NCBI GenBank assembly: GCA_945862365.1
Contig: CAMAXK010000002.1
Span: 1-64,000 of the forward strand
From: Chlamydia trachomatis
GTDB taxonomy: Bacteria; Chlamydiota; Chlamydiia; Chlamydiales; 2-12-FULL-49-11
Length of the DNA stretch: 64,000 nt
Direction of reading: 5' to 3'
Shown piece by piece: positions 35,906 through 44,938 of this stretch. The stretch's first letter is position 1; the number at the start of each line of letters is the position of its first letter. Made by a program: the position numbers and the translations under genes. The notes under the pieces are model-generated. The model was not told where the DNA came from. It was given only the letters and a program-made list of their open reading frames with translations, and did no database searches.

Positions 35906-37422
35906 GTTAATTTCCTTAATTTGTTACTTTTTACTTTTTCAGCAATGATTAATAATAGGCCAATTGCAGCCAAATGAAGGGATATGATCGATATCATTCT
36001 TAAAGCTTTAAAAGCTCCTTTTGTCGCTTCTTTTTTAATCTCCTCAATATTTAATCCTTCCACTGTCTTTTTTTCCACCCCAGTATAAATAAGGGTTAAC
36101 TCATTTTTTTGCGCTTTTGTTAATGTTAAACCCTTTGATTCTATGTAACTATTCATTTGATTTATTTGAACTCCTGAATAGACAGAGCCTAATAAAGCCA
36201 TGCCCATGGTAGCTCCTGTAAATCTTAATGTATTATAAATCCCTGATACAAAGCCTCTTTTAGCCTCTGGTACAGAACTTATGACAAAAGAGGCAACAGG
36301 GGTTAACACTTGTGATATACAAAAGCCGAACACTATAAGGCTTATGATCATAAAAGCAAAATTTCCATAAAAGGTAAATAAAATAAGAGATAGAAAAGTG
36401 ATGATTAAACCACAAAAGCCAATTGTGGTTGGTATTCTTACGCCAAACTTATCGTAAAGGTAGCCGGCAAGTGGGGCGGTGAATAAAACAGGGGCGGTGG
36501 ACAAAAAGGTCCAAAGACCTGCAAAAGTTGGGGTATAGCCCATCCCATCTTGAAAAAAAATTGCCCAAAAGACTGAATTCATCAAAATAAACTGGACGAT
36601 GAACGATTGAAGATTACCGATAAAAAAGTTTATATTTTTAAAAAGGGAAAAATCAAAAAAAGGCTCCTCTGTCTTTGCATTTCTATAATGAAAGTAAAAA
36701 AGAAGGGCAAGAGCTATCCCTGCTGTCATAAAGATAATATTTAAGGTCGATGTCCATCCAAGTCTTTCCCCTTCCATCGCAGAAATTGTGACAAATAGGA
36801 GCGCCCCGATGAATAAAAACAAACTTAGGTAATCAATTTTAACCCTTTTACCAGAAAAAAGAGGAACATATTTTAGTGAAAGCAATATACCAATAACTGA
36901 TATAAAAATATTGATAAAAAAGACCCATCGCCAGGAAACATACTCTGTCAAAAATCCCCCTAAAAAAGGGCCCATAGATAAAAATATGCTGCTTGTTGCC
37001 ACAGAAATACCGATAGCTTTTCCCCTCTCTTTAGGAGAGAATTTTGAAATAATAATAGAGCTTACTGAAGGGGCTATTAAGGCTGCAGATAGTCCCTGAA
37101 AACCTCTAGATACCATAAGCCAAAGAGCATTATTAGCAAATCCCCCAAGAGCTGAAGAACATCCAAAAAGGAGCAACCCTGTCATAAAAATTTTTCTTTT
37201 ACCAAAAATATCCCCAAGTTTACCTCCTAAGATAACAAAAGAGGCGTTGCATAAAAAATAAATATTTACAATCCATTGAAGATTAAGATCGGAAATAGCA
37301 AGTTCACCTTGTATGGTGGGAAGAGTAACTGGTAAAATTGTAGAATCAAGAAAGATCATTGAAAATCCACAAATCATTGCAGATAATACCAACCATTTTT
37401 CTTTTGAGAATCTAAAGGGCAT
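35902..37422 (-). CDS. MFS drug:H+ antiporter, DHA2 family (14 TM)
   Basis: 506 aa from the ATG at 37422 (AAGG 5 nt upstream). A GTG two codons earlier is less likely. The early motif IFLDSTILPVTLPTIQ, motif A GGKLGDIFGKRKIFM, antiporter motif C region ISVATSSIFLSMGPFLGGFL and WRWVFFINI are typical of EmrB/QacA-type transporters. About 14 hydrophobic segments. It exports drugs or amphiphiles across the inner membrane. It is paired with a secreted protein gene instead of an EmrA-type adaptor. Confidence 0.9.
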   Translation of the reverse strand: MPFRFSKEKWLVLSAMICGFSMIFLDSTILPVTLPTIQGELAISDLNLQWIVNIYFLCNASFVILGGKLGDIFGKRKIFMTGLLLFGCSSALGGFANNALWLMVSRGFQGLSAALIAPSVSSIIISKFSPKERGKAIGISVATSSIFLSMGPFLGGFLTEYVSWRWVFFINIFISVIGILLSLKYVPLFSGKRVKIDYLSLFLFIGALLFVTISAMEGERLGWTSTLNIIFMTAGIALALLFYFHYRNAKTEEPFFDFSLFKNINFFIGNLQSFIVQFILMNSVFWAIFFQDGMGYTPTFAGLWTFLSTAPVLFTAPLAGYLYDKFGVRIPTTIGFCGLIITFLSLILFTFYGNFAFMIISLIVFGFCISQVLTPVASFVISSVPEAKRGFVSGIYNTLRFTGATMGMALLGSVYSGVQINQMNSYIESKGLTLTKAQKNELTLIYTGVEKKTVEGLNIEEIKKEATKGAFKALRMISIISLHLAAIGLLLIIAEKVKSNKLRKLT

Positions 37423-37483
37423 GATCACCTTATATTATTATTTTAATAATATCAAATTACCCTCTCTTTTGCTACCAATATTC

Positions 37484-37512
37484 TTTACTTTTTTTACTTA
37501 TTTCTCTATAAT
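37484..37512 (+). promoter_or_regulatory. Sigma-66/70-type promoter candidate for the OppA gene
   Basis: TTTACT (37484-37489), 17 nt, then TATAAT (37507-37512), 31 nt before the ATG at 37544. It lies in the divergent gap with the MFS gene. Confidence 0.5.
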
Positions 37513-37543
37513 ATTTCTTTTTATCTAATGGAATAGAAAAGCA

Positions 37544-39193
37544 ATGAAAAAAACCTTGTTTTCATCCTTTTTTACTTTCTACCTACTCTTTATTTTGGTT
37601 AGTTGTGAGAAACAAGAGGTGGAGAAAAAAAAGTTTGTCAACGGAATACATTTAAACGTTCTTCAAGATGTGGTGACGCTTGATCCTAGAAAGGGAGCAG
37701 ACTATATCTCTGGATCTATCCAATACCTTCTTTTTGAAGGTTTAATGAGAATGACCCCTGATTCTGTTTCAGCCCCCGCTATTGCTGAAAAAATTGATGT
37801 CTCTTCCGATGGTCTAACCTATACATTTCATTTAAGAAATTCAAAATGGTCTAATGGAGTTCCTATCACTGCCTATGATTTTTCCCAAACATGGCTAAAT
37901 ATGCTTTCCCCAGATTTCCCCGCTCCAAATGCTCACCTACTTTATCCTATAAAAAATGCAGAAAAAGCAAAACGGGGCGCCGTCTCTGAAAAAGATGTGG
38001 GAATAAGGGTGATAAATTACAATACGATAGAAGTAACCCTTGAAACACCTACCCCCTATTTTAAGGAATTAATTACTTTTTGTGTCTTTTACCCTGTTTG
38101 TCAACATACGGTCCTTGAAAATGAAGGTTGGGCCTTAGAAAACGAGGGTGGTTTTGTAAGTAATGGACCGTATAGACTTGCAAAAAGACGTCCTGGCAGG
38201 GAAATTATTTTAGAAAAAAACCCCTTTTACTGGGATGCAAAGTCCGTTCAGCTAGAACAAATTTCTATCTCTATTGTCGATAATGAATCAACAGCGCTTC
38301 ATCTTTATAATAATAATGAGCTTGATTTAATAGGCCTTCCTTTTAGGGGTATTCCTTCTGACTCTATCCCTGATCTTCTTGATAAAGGGCTTATTGAAAC
38401 AACTGATATCCCGGCAAGTACTATATGCTGCTTTAATATGGATAAATACCCCTTTAACAATAAAAATATTCGGAAAGCATTTGCTTACTCCATCGATCGA
38501 AAAAGTTTAGTGGATAACATTACCCAAATTGGAGAGACCCCAGGGGTAGATCTTCTCCCTGAATCTTTACTCTCTGATCAACCAGAACCATTTTTTAAAG
38601 ATGGGGATGTCCAAAGTGCAAAAAAATTTCTTGCTTTAGGACTAAAGGAACTAAAGATTAGCGTTGAAGACCTTCCCAAACTTACCCTCCTTCACTCAAC
38701 AAGTGGGGATGCTCCAAAAATTGCTCAAGCTCTTCAAGATCAGTGGCGAAAAGCTCTTGGTGTTTCTATAATATTAAGCAGCCAGGAATATAAAGTTTAC
38801 CTTGAAAAACTAGGAACCAAGGATTTTGACATCAGCCAGTGTGTTTGGATTGCTCAATACCCCGATCCTATGAATATTTTAGATAGATTTCGAATCAAAA
38901 CTAATACAAAAAACATCCCAGGCTACAGTAATGAAGAATACAGCAATATCTTGGAATCATCGATGTATTATCTAAATAAAGAAGAGCGTTTTGAATTGCT
39001 CAAAAAGGCGTTGTTAATTCTTAATGATGATGTTCCACTTACTGCTTTATATCACTGGAAAAATCCTTATATGAAAAAAAAGCATGTAGATGGATTAGTC
39101 GTTGATAAATGGGGATTTAGTTACTTAACAGGTATTAAAATTAACGAAAAAAAAGTTCCTGAAAACAGACCAGCCCTTGCATCTGTAAATTAA
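37544..39193 (+). CDS. OppA-type peptide-binding lipoprotein (SBP family 5)
   Basis: 549 aa. The N-terminal lipoprotein signal ends LFILVSC with Cys21. The solute-binding family 5 pattern is clear: LDPRKGADYISGSIQYLLFE (domain start), YTFHLRNSKWSNGVPITAYD (family signature), KNPFYWDA, FAYSIDRKSL, and a C-terminal WGFSYLTGI. It delivers oligopeptides to an Opp ABC transporter. No permease or ATPase genes are adjacent, so it stands alone as several chlamydial oppA copies do. Confidence 0.9.
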   Translation: MKKTLFSSFFTFYLLFILVSCEKQEVEKKKFVNGIHLNVLQDVVTLDPRKGADYISGSIQYLLFEGLMRMTPDSVSAPAIAEKIDVSSDGLTYTFHLRNSKWSNGVPITAYDFSQTWLNMLSPDFPAPNAHLLYPIKNAEKAKRGAVSEKDVGIRVINYNTIEVTLETPTPYFKELITFCVFYPVCQHTVLENEGWALENEGGFVSNGPYRLAKRRPGREIILEKNPFYWDAKSVQLEQISISIVDNESTALHLYNNNELDLIGLPFRGIPSDSIPDLLDKGLIETTDIPASTICCFNMDKYPFNNKNIRKAFAYSIDRKSLVDNITQIGETPGVDLLPESLLSDQPEPFFKDGDVQSAKKFLALGLKELKISVEDLPKLTLLHSTSGDAPKIAQALQDQWRKALGVSIILSSQEYKVYLEKLGTKDFDISQCVWIAQYPDPMNILDRFRIKTNTKNIPGYSNEEYSNILESSMYYLNKEERFELLKKALLILNDDVPLTALYHWKNPYMKKKHVDGLVVDKWGFSYLTGIKINEKKVPENRPALASVN

Positions 39194-39307
39194 TACAAAA
39201 AAAATCGTAAAGAACTTTCTTTACTATATACAAATAATTTCTTATCTATATACTAGTCATATGAATACTACTATTTTGATTTTTTCACCCTTCATTTGGA
39301 GGGTTCC

Positions 39308-41434
39308 TTGAATATATATTTTCCTAAATCAGATCATTCTTTATTACATGATCTTATAAAAATAGCACCCTTTTACCCACTTCCTGCTTCTAAAAAAAGT
39401 GTGTATGAAAACTACTTTCATGGAATTGAGACAGCAATCCTTGAAATTTTATCGGAAGAGACTTTAAAACTTGCCACTGCTGTTTCCAATCTTAGAGATA
39501 ATCGAGCTTTAAACAATTTCTATCTATCGATTGCAGAAGATTGTCCAATAATAAAGCCTGTTTTCCACAATGAAGAGGGAAAAATTACCCTGGCTATTAC
39601 CTCACTAACAAAATCCCTACACAGTAGAGAGGTGGGAAGATTTATCTGTGACTATTTTTCAAAATGGCTCCTTCCTGGGAAAAACCTGACCCTTACACAC
39701 GTGCATTCAGAAATCATTCAATTTGATTTATTCAAAGGAAAAGGATTTTTCTTCCATGAACTCTTCATCCATATTGAAAGTAAAAAGCAGCTATTAACCA
39801 TCCAATCTAATCTTCAAACATTAATTGAAGAGTTGAAAATAAATATTTTAGCTGTTTCCCATGCCAGAGCCGTTCTCTCTGTTGGAAATTTAACAGAAGA
39901 ACAGAAAAAAATGATTGTTTCTGAAAATATTTCAGAACTACTCGATATCCCCTCTAAAGGATACAATCATAACCTTTACGAGCAAATGCAACATTTTCTT
40001 ATCAAAGCTTCCTCTGATGAAAAAATCAGCCGAATAAAAGAAAGTCTATCCCCTTTACTTGACTTAAAGCCCCAAATTTTTGAAAGAGATTTGTTTAATG
40101 AAATCCAACGTTTTATTCTCCCTTCGATGAACGATTTTGCCCTCCATAGAAATCTTACCTACGTAGCAAGAATTATATCCTATTCATACCTACTGAGAAA
40201 ACGTGCCGCCCATGCCTTTGTCTCAAACCCTTCTGAAAGGTTTGCCGTGACAAAGGTTTTAAGAACTCATCTTTCTATCGATCTAAAGAAAAAGCCGGTC
40301 ATTGGACTACTAGTGGCTATAAATTACACCTCTGAAAGTGAATTTTTTGATAAAAGACATTTACTTGCAGCTGTCACTTCCTTAATTCCTAAAGCGGTTC
40401 TTGTCCAAAGTTCTACGATTCATAATAAACGTGAAGATACAGGAACAAGGATTATTTACTTAGAGATTGAAAAACAGGAAGAAAAGTTTACAGGGGATGA
40501 AATCAAGCTATTGCAAAGCTTTCTTACAGAAAAAGTATTAGATAGAGTTGAAAGTGTCGTAAACTCCCTTTTCATGCCAAGAAATGACGAAGAAATTTTA
40601 CGAAATATCATTACCCTTGGTGCCCAACTTAAATTTCCAACCGACCTTCCTCAGGTAATGATCAACTATAGAGCTCAAGAGCAATCAAATTTGATTTTTA
40701 CAGTGCTGCTTGTAAGGATCTGGCATCCTGACCTTGTCCCAATTCCCAAAAAATTTAAGCGTAATAAGCAAGATATTTACATCAAGGAAAGGGAGGAAAA
40801 AACCGTTGGCCATGTGAGAAAAAGTATCCCTAAAAAGGGGTATATCTTAGATGTTTGCTGCCCTAAGGAAGAATACTTACGTGCTGACTTTTCTTTAGAT
40901 CTAACTCGGGCAAGACGTGATGTCTTTTCCTTTATCACAGATATAGTAGGTGAGGTGCGCGATTTTAACGGTGGGATGATTTCAAAGCAAAATGAAGCCC
41001 TAGTAGATCTAAAAAGAGCACTGCTGCAAAATAATTTTTCAGATGATTTTCTTGTGGAAAACTTTTTTTACTCATTTATTCCAAGATTTATGCAGTGTAT
41101 CATCCCAACCCCTGCTCTTAAACACTCCTTCCTCTTGATGTTAGAGGCCTTAGAGCATGATTTTAATGATACGATCTACTTTATAAAAACCATCACCTGG
41201 GAAAGATATTTTATCATCACTGTTTCTACGATCAATCAATCCTTTAAAGAATTTATAGAGGATAAAGTATCATGTGTAGATTTTGACTCCTCAAGCCTTG
41301 CCATATCCTACACAAATACCCACGAAATCCCGGTCCTTTCATATATCCTTAACTTTTCAGAGCAAAGTCAATCTGAGCGGCTGCTTAAAACTCTTGTATC
41401 AGGAATTAAAGAGTGGAAAGAAAGTTTATCATAA
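39308..41434 (+). CDS. Large unknown cytoplasmic protein
   Basis: 708 aa from a TTG at 39308 with GGAGG 5 nt upstream. An in-frame TTG at 39296 overlaps that ribosome site. No signal peptide, no membrane segment and no motif that I recognise. The composition is even, with alternating strands and helices (KGFFFHELFIHIESKKQLLT, KPVIGLLVAINYTSESEFFD), so it looks like a folded multi-domain enzyme or scaffold rather than an effector. Single gene, with an unrelated outer-membrane cluster downstream. Confidence 0.65.
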   Translation: MNIYFPKSDHSLLHDLIKIAPFYPLPASKKSVYENYFHGIETAILEILSEETLKLATAVSNLRDNRALNNFYLSIAEDCPIIKPVFHNEEGKITLAITSLTKSLHSREVGRFICDYFSKWLLPGKNLTLTHVHSEIIQFDLFKGKGFFFHELFIHIESKKQLLTIQSNLQTLIEELKINILAVSHARAVLSVGNLTEEQKKMIVSENISELLDIPSKGYNHNLYEQMQHFLIKASSDEKISRIKESLSPLLDLKPQIFERDLFNEIQRFILPSMNDFALHRNLTYVARIISYSYLLRKRAAHAFVSNPSERFAVTKVLRTHLSIDLKKKPVIGLLVAINYTSESEFFDKRHLLAAVTSLIPKAVLVQSSTIHNKREDTGTRIIYLEIEKQEEKFTGDEIKLLQSFLTEKVLDRVESVVNSLFMPRNDEEILRNIITLGAQLKFPTDLPQVMINYRAQEQSNLIFTVLLVRIWHPDLVPIPKKFKRNKQDIYIKEREEKTVGHVRKSIPKKGYILDVCCPKEEYLRADFSLDLTRARRDVFSFITDIVGEVRDFNGGMISKQNEALVDLKRALLQNNFSDDFLVENFFYSFIPRFMQCIIPTPALKHSFLLMLEALEHDFNDTIYFIKTITWERYFIITVSTINQSFKEFIEDKVSCVDFDSSSLAISYTNTHEIPVLSYILNFSEQSQSERLLKTLVSGIKEWKESLS

Positions 41435-41480
41435 TAACTTTTTAGTTAAATAAGTTACACGATTTATTATGATTATAGTT

Positions 41481-41510
41481 TTGACATTATTGTTATAATT
41501 AAACTATGCT
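41481..41510 (+). promoter_or_regulatory. Promoter candidate for the outer-membrane protein cluster
   Basis: Consensus TTGACA (41481-41486), 18 nt, then TATGCT (41505-41510). A strong AAGGAGG (41525-41531) precedes the ATG at 41535. High expression is expected, fitting an envelope protein. Confidence 0.5.
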
Positions 41511-41534
41511 TTTCCATCCTAACTAAGGAGGAAT

Positions 41535-42179
41535 ATGAATAATAAATTAGTAACATTTCTTGCGATGTCAGCAAGTATTTTTGCAGCACCTACTGCAGAA
41601 CAAAATCCTAATGATTTAACAGCTTTTACCGAAAAACGAAACGAACTTGCTCTCAAAGGAGAGTTAAGCCAAAGACAAAAAAATATTTTAAATGAAAATG
41701 TAGGACATTTTACTTTTACAATTGCGCCTACGTCAACTATAGATGAGTTTGGAATGACTTTACCTGTCTTTTTAGTAGGTTTTCAATCAGCAATCTATCC
41801 AAGTGCTTCTTTTGATTCAGCATCTATAGAATATGGTGGTGGTGCAATGTTCAGAAAAGGTGGTCATTCAAAATATATATGGTATCACCCTAAGTTAATG
41901 GGGGTTAAATATTTAGATCCTTACGCTGAATCAAGATATTACGGAAGTTATGGGGTATCTTTGTTGTCCATTGGTAGATCAGCGGTTAAAGATAACCAAG
42001 ACCATAGCTACGGAGGTACTTTTTTAGCTCCTAGTATAGCAGCCGGTGTAGAACTTGGTTCTCCAAATAAGGCCGTTAACAAAATTCAACTATCTATTGA
42101 TCAACCACTGATTGCTATTTATGATAATGACGCTAATTTAGCTCCTATTCTTATGCTATCCTACTCTGTTGGATTTTAA
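41535..42179 (+). CDS. Small outer-membrane-like protein, tandem copy 1
   Basis: 214 aa. Signal peptide LVTFLAMSASIFAAPTAEQN, a short helical N-terminus (KGELSQRQKNILNENVGH), then alternating strands (HFTFTIAPTSTIDEFGMTLP) ending SYSVGF. A terminal aromatic preceded by alternating hydrophobics is the signal for beta-barrel assembly. It is about 75-80% similar by eye to the next gene. First of four such genes. Confidence 0.75.
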   Translation: MNNKLVTFLAMSASIFAAPTAEQNPNDLTAFTEKRNELALKGELSQRQKNILNENVGHFTFTIAPTSTIDEFGMTLPVFLVGFQSAIYPSASFDSASIEYGGGAMFRKGGHSKYIWYHPKLMGVKYLDPYAESRYYGSYGVSLLSIGRSAVKDNQDHSYGGTFLAPSIAAGVELGSPNKAVNKIQLSIDQPLIAIYDNDANLAPILMLSYSVGF

Positions 42180-42192
42180 AGGTTTTGATACT

Positions 42193-42222
42193 AAAGAGAT
42201 TTCTCTAGGGAAATCTCTTTTA
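42193..42222 (+). terminator. Terminator after tandem copy 1
   Basis: A perfect 11-bp stem AAAGAGATTTC / GAAATCTCTTT (42193-42203 and 42210-42220) with loop TCTAGG. The same loop and stem core recur after copy 2. The U-tract is short. Confidence 0.75.
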
Positions 42223-42288
42223 CCCCTCAGATTTTACACATTGTTTTTGAAAATACCTAAACTTTTACATCCTAACTAAGGAAAAAAT

Positions 42289-42939
42289 ATGCATAACAAA
42301 TTAGTAACATTTATTGCGATGTCTGCAAGTATTTTTACCGCATCTGCCGCAGAACAAAATCCTAATGATTTAACAGCTTTTACCGAAAACCGAAACGAAC
42401 TTGCACTCAAAGGAGAGCTACCCCAAAGACAAAAGAATATTCTAAATAAAAATGTTGGACATTTTACTTTTACAATTGCGCCTACGTCAACTATAGATGG
42501 GTTTGCAATGATTTTACCTGTCTTTTTAGTAGGTTATCAATCAGCAATCTATCCAAGTGGTTTTTTTGATTCAGCCTCTGTAGAATTCGGCGGTGGTGGA
42601 ACGTACAAAGAAAGAAGTAAGCCTTTCAAATTTATATGTTATCACCCTAAGTTAATGGGAGTTAAATATTTAGATCCTTACGCTGAATCAAGACATTACG
42701 CAAGCTATGGAGTATCTTTGTTGACCAGAGCAAGATCAACAAGTAGATACGGCAGGATTAAAAAAGCCTATGGAGGTACTTTTTTAGCTCCATCTTTAGC
42801 AGCCGGTGTAGAACTTGGTTCTCCAAATAAGGCCGTTAGCAAAATTCAACTATCTATTGATCAACCACTGATTGCTATTTATGAAAATGACACTAGTTTA
42901 GCTCCTATTGTTATGCTATCCTACTCTGTTGGATTTTAA
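42289..42939 (+). CDS. Small outer-membrane-like protein, tandem copy 2
   Basis: 216 aa, paralogue of 41535-42179. The N-terminus and C-terminus are near identical (APTSTIDGFAMILPVFLVGY, KIQLSIDQPLIAIYENDTSL, end SYSVGF). Differences concentrate in the middle (residues 95-165, for example YKERSKPFKFICYH), where surface loops of a barrel would lie. Repetition of gene, leader and terminator shows tandem duplication of a whole unit. Confidence 0.75.
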   Translation: MHNKLVTFIAMSASIFTASAAEQNPNDLTAFTENRNELALKGELPQRQKNILNKNVGHFTFTIAPTSTIDGFAMILPVFLVGYQSAIYPSGFFDSASVEFGGGGTYKERSKPFKFICYHPKLMGVKYLDPYAESRHYASYGVSLLTRARSTSRYGRIKKAYGGTFLAPSLAAGVELGSPNKAVSKIQLSIDQPLIAIYENDTSLAPIVMLSYSVGF

Positions 42940-42955
42940 AGTTTTTTATATTTAG

Positions 42956-42988
42956 GAGATTTCTCTAGGGAAATCTCTTTCTTTTTTC
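42956..42988 (+). terminator. Terminator after tandem copy 2
   Basis: Stem GAGATTTC / GAAATCTC (42956-42963 and 42970-42977), loop TCTAGG as in the first copy, then a T-rich run (tttcttttttct). Confidence 0.85.
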
Positions 42989-43029
42989 TACCCTAATCTT
43001 TATACTTCTTTACAATTAATGAGGCTGCG

Positions 43030-43587
43030 ATGAAGTCACTCCTATACATCCTTTCCTTATGTACTGCCCTCCCTCTTTTATCCTCTGAGAGCCTACAAAG
43101 AGATTACACTTATCTTTCCATCGGTGCATATCCATCCTTTACTGAAAAGGATGTTACAAGCAGTTTAGGCGCAGGATACAGGATAAATTTTCAAAAAGCG
43201 GCTTTTATTAGCGGTGTTGATGTCAATATGAACTATGTTCGTAGTTTTGATCCAGATGTTGGATATAAGCAAATTATGCTACCTAGGGTTTTGATACTGA
43301 AAAATCTCCCTTTTTCCTTTTATATGGGCGCCGGCGGCTCGTATTTAGAGTCTGAAAAATTTAAATCTATTAATTACTACTTTAAAGGCCACCCTCTTAA
43401 AACAAAACGGAAGCTTGAGTACAAGGGAATGGGGGCAAACATTGCTCTTGGTTATAAAATTTGGGAGACCAAAACAAGTGTAAACTTTTGTCAATATGAG
43501 GTGGTAGCACCAGTTACTTATCTTCTTAACAATAACAAAGATAAAGATCATATCTCGATGTCTTTATCAGCAGGGGTTGGATTTTAA
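43030..43587 (+). CDS. Small outer-membrane-like protein
   Basis: 185 aa. Signal peptide (KSLLYILSLCTALPLLSSES), then a run of amphipathic strands (YTYLSIGAYPSFTEKDVTSS, FSFYMGAGGSYLES) ending SLSAGVGF. It is not obviously homologous to the tandem pair in sequence but has the same architecture and C-terminal Gly-Phe. It probably forms an 8-stranded barrel. It is 15 bp from the next gene and probably co-transcribed with it. Confidence 0.7.
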   Translation: MKSLLYILSLCTALPLLSSESLQRDYTYLSIGAYPSFTEKDVTSSLGAGYRINFQKAAFISGVDVNMNYVRSFDPDVGYKQIMLPRVLILKNLPFSFYMGAGGSYLESEKFKSINYYFKGHPLKTKRKLEYKGMGANIALGYKIWETKTSVNFCQYEVVAPVTYLLNNNKDKDHISMSLSAGVGF

Positions 43588-43602
43588 CTTAAGGGGATAT
43601 TT

Positions 43603-44340
43603 ATGAAATTATTTTTTTCTTTTTTATGTACAGGGGTACTCTTTTACCCTCTACTAGCAGATGAACCATCATCGATAGAATTTGCAAACGAAGAGGCTAT
43701 TGCCGATGCTTTAGAAAGCCCTGAATTTAGGCATACCCTGAAAAATGTCCTTTCTAAACAAAAAAGTGAGGATGAGCTTAATCATCTATTTAATGAGAAA
43801 GAAAAGATTGTTTACAATAAAGGCTATATATACCTAAGAGCGGGAGCAACTTCAGGGGTAGATAAAACAGAAACCTCCCCTATCGGCGGCATCGGCTATA
43901 GAACAAAACTTTTGAATTTTGGTCACTCTAACTCGTACCTCACCTTTCTACCCACCTTCTCCTATGATATTAATATTGGCGCTAGCACAAAAACCTACAC
44001 TAGTAATACAAGAGCACTTGAATTATATTTACCTAAATTTTCCACTCTTTTCTATACCACGCCTAAATTGGAAAAAAGCTTTTTTTTAGGATACGGAGTT
44101 GCCCTTGCAACAATGACCCCTCTTATTTATCATTCTAAGGAACGAGGTGTTTTATATCATTCTCAATCCTTTATTGGCTATAGCACCTCTATAATTGCTG
44201 GCTATACACCCACTTTACATCAAAAATACCTTAATAGTATTGACCTTGAGCTAAATTTACCCACTGTAACTACAGTGGAAAGTATGCAAAATTATCAAAA
44301 TAATTGGACGATCAACTTAACTTATTGCTTAGGATTTTAA
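43603..44340 (+). CDS. Small outer-membrane-like protein
   Basis: 245 aa. Signal peptide (KLFFSFLCTGVLFYPLLADE), a polar helical N-terminus (ALESPEFRHTLKNVLSKQKS), then beta strands (GYIYLRAGATSGVDKTETSP) ending LTYCLGF. Same design as its three neighbours. Followed after 1 nt by the MazG-like gene. Confidence 0.7.
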   Translation: MKLFFSFLCTGVLFYPLLADEPSSIEFANEEAIADALESPEFRHTLKNVLSKQKSEDELNHLFNEKEKIVYNKGYIYLRAGATSGVDKTETSPIGGIGYRTKLLNFGHSNSYLTFLPTFSYDINIGASTKTYTSNTRALELYLPKFSTLFYTTPKLEKSFFLGYGVALATMTPLIYHSKERGVLYHSQSFIGYSTSIIAGYTPTLHQKYLNSIDLELNLPTVTTVESMQNYQNNWTINLTYCLGF

Positions 44341-44341
44341 T

Positions 44342-44938
44342 GTGTTTAAAAACTACATCGATGATTTAGAAGAATTTATCATTTCAAGAAATTGGAATAA
44401 TTATCATCATATTAAAAATCTCACAACTGCCCATGGTTGCGAGGTAGCTGAGCTGATGGAGCTTTTTACTCTATGTAGTTATAAGGATCATTTAAAAGAG
44501 GTAAAAGAGGAAATTGGTGATTGTTTTCTATCACTTTTTACCATTTTTAGAGTTCTTTGCTTTGACATTCATAAGCATTTTCAAAGCAACTCTTTGGAAA
44601 AGACAGCTTTTGAAACCCTTTCGAAGAAATTCAATCATTCTTTAACGCCAGAATTTCTTGTAAAATACCTTGTCGTAAGGGCAGGTTTTCTACAGGAGGC
44701 TTTTCTTTGGATTTCAGAAGAAGAGAGTAGAAAATACATAAATACTCTTCCTGAAAAGACCCTTGTTGAACCATTTACGATTTTACTTGCCTTATGCTAT
44801 AGTTTGGATTCCCCTTGCTTAGAGCTAATGTATCATAAATTTAATCTAGTTAAAAAGAAGTACAGTAGCGAGCTTGCTAACAATGAGAAGCTATTGCATA
44901 GTATGAATAAGGATAAAATTCAAAAAAGAGGAAAATAA
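44342..44938 (+). CDS. MazG-like nucleotide pyrophosphohydrolase family protein
   Basis: 198 aa from a GTG. The helices GCEVAELMELFTL and VKEEIGDCFLSLF give the E-x3-E and E-x-x-D metal-binding pattern of all-alpha NTP pyrophosphatases. DDLEEFIISRNWNNYHHIKN fits the N-terminal helix. Residues 110-198 partly repeat the layout (FLVKYLVVRAGFLQEAFLW). It may cleave non-canonical or damaged NTPs. The ATG of the next gene overlaps its stop. Confidence 0.7.
   Translation: MFKNYIDDLEEFIISRNWNNYHHIKNLTTAHGCEVAELMELFTLCSYKDHLKEVKEEIGDCFLSLFTIFRVLCFDIHKHFQSNSLEKTAFETLSKKFNHSLTPEFLVKYLVVRAGFLQEAFLWISEEESRKYINTLPEKTLVEPFTILLALCYSLDSPCLELMYHKFNLVKKKYSSELANNEKLLHSMNKDKIQKRGK

Noticed and set aside
39207-39224. 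Palindrome GTAAAGAA-CT-TTCTTTAC considered as a terminator
   Set aside because: Short AT-rich stem, 2-nt loop and no T-run, upstream of a gene rather than after a well-defined end.
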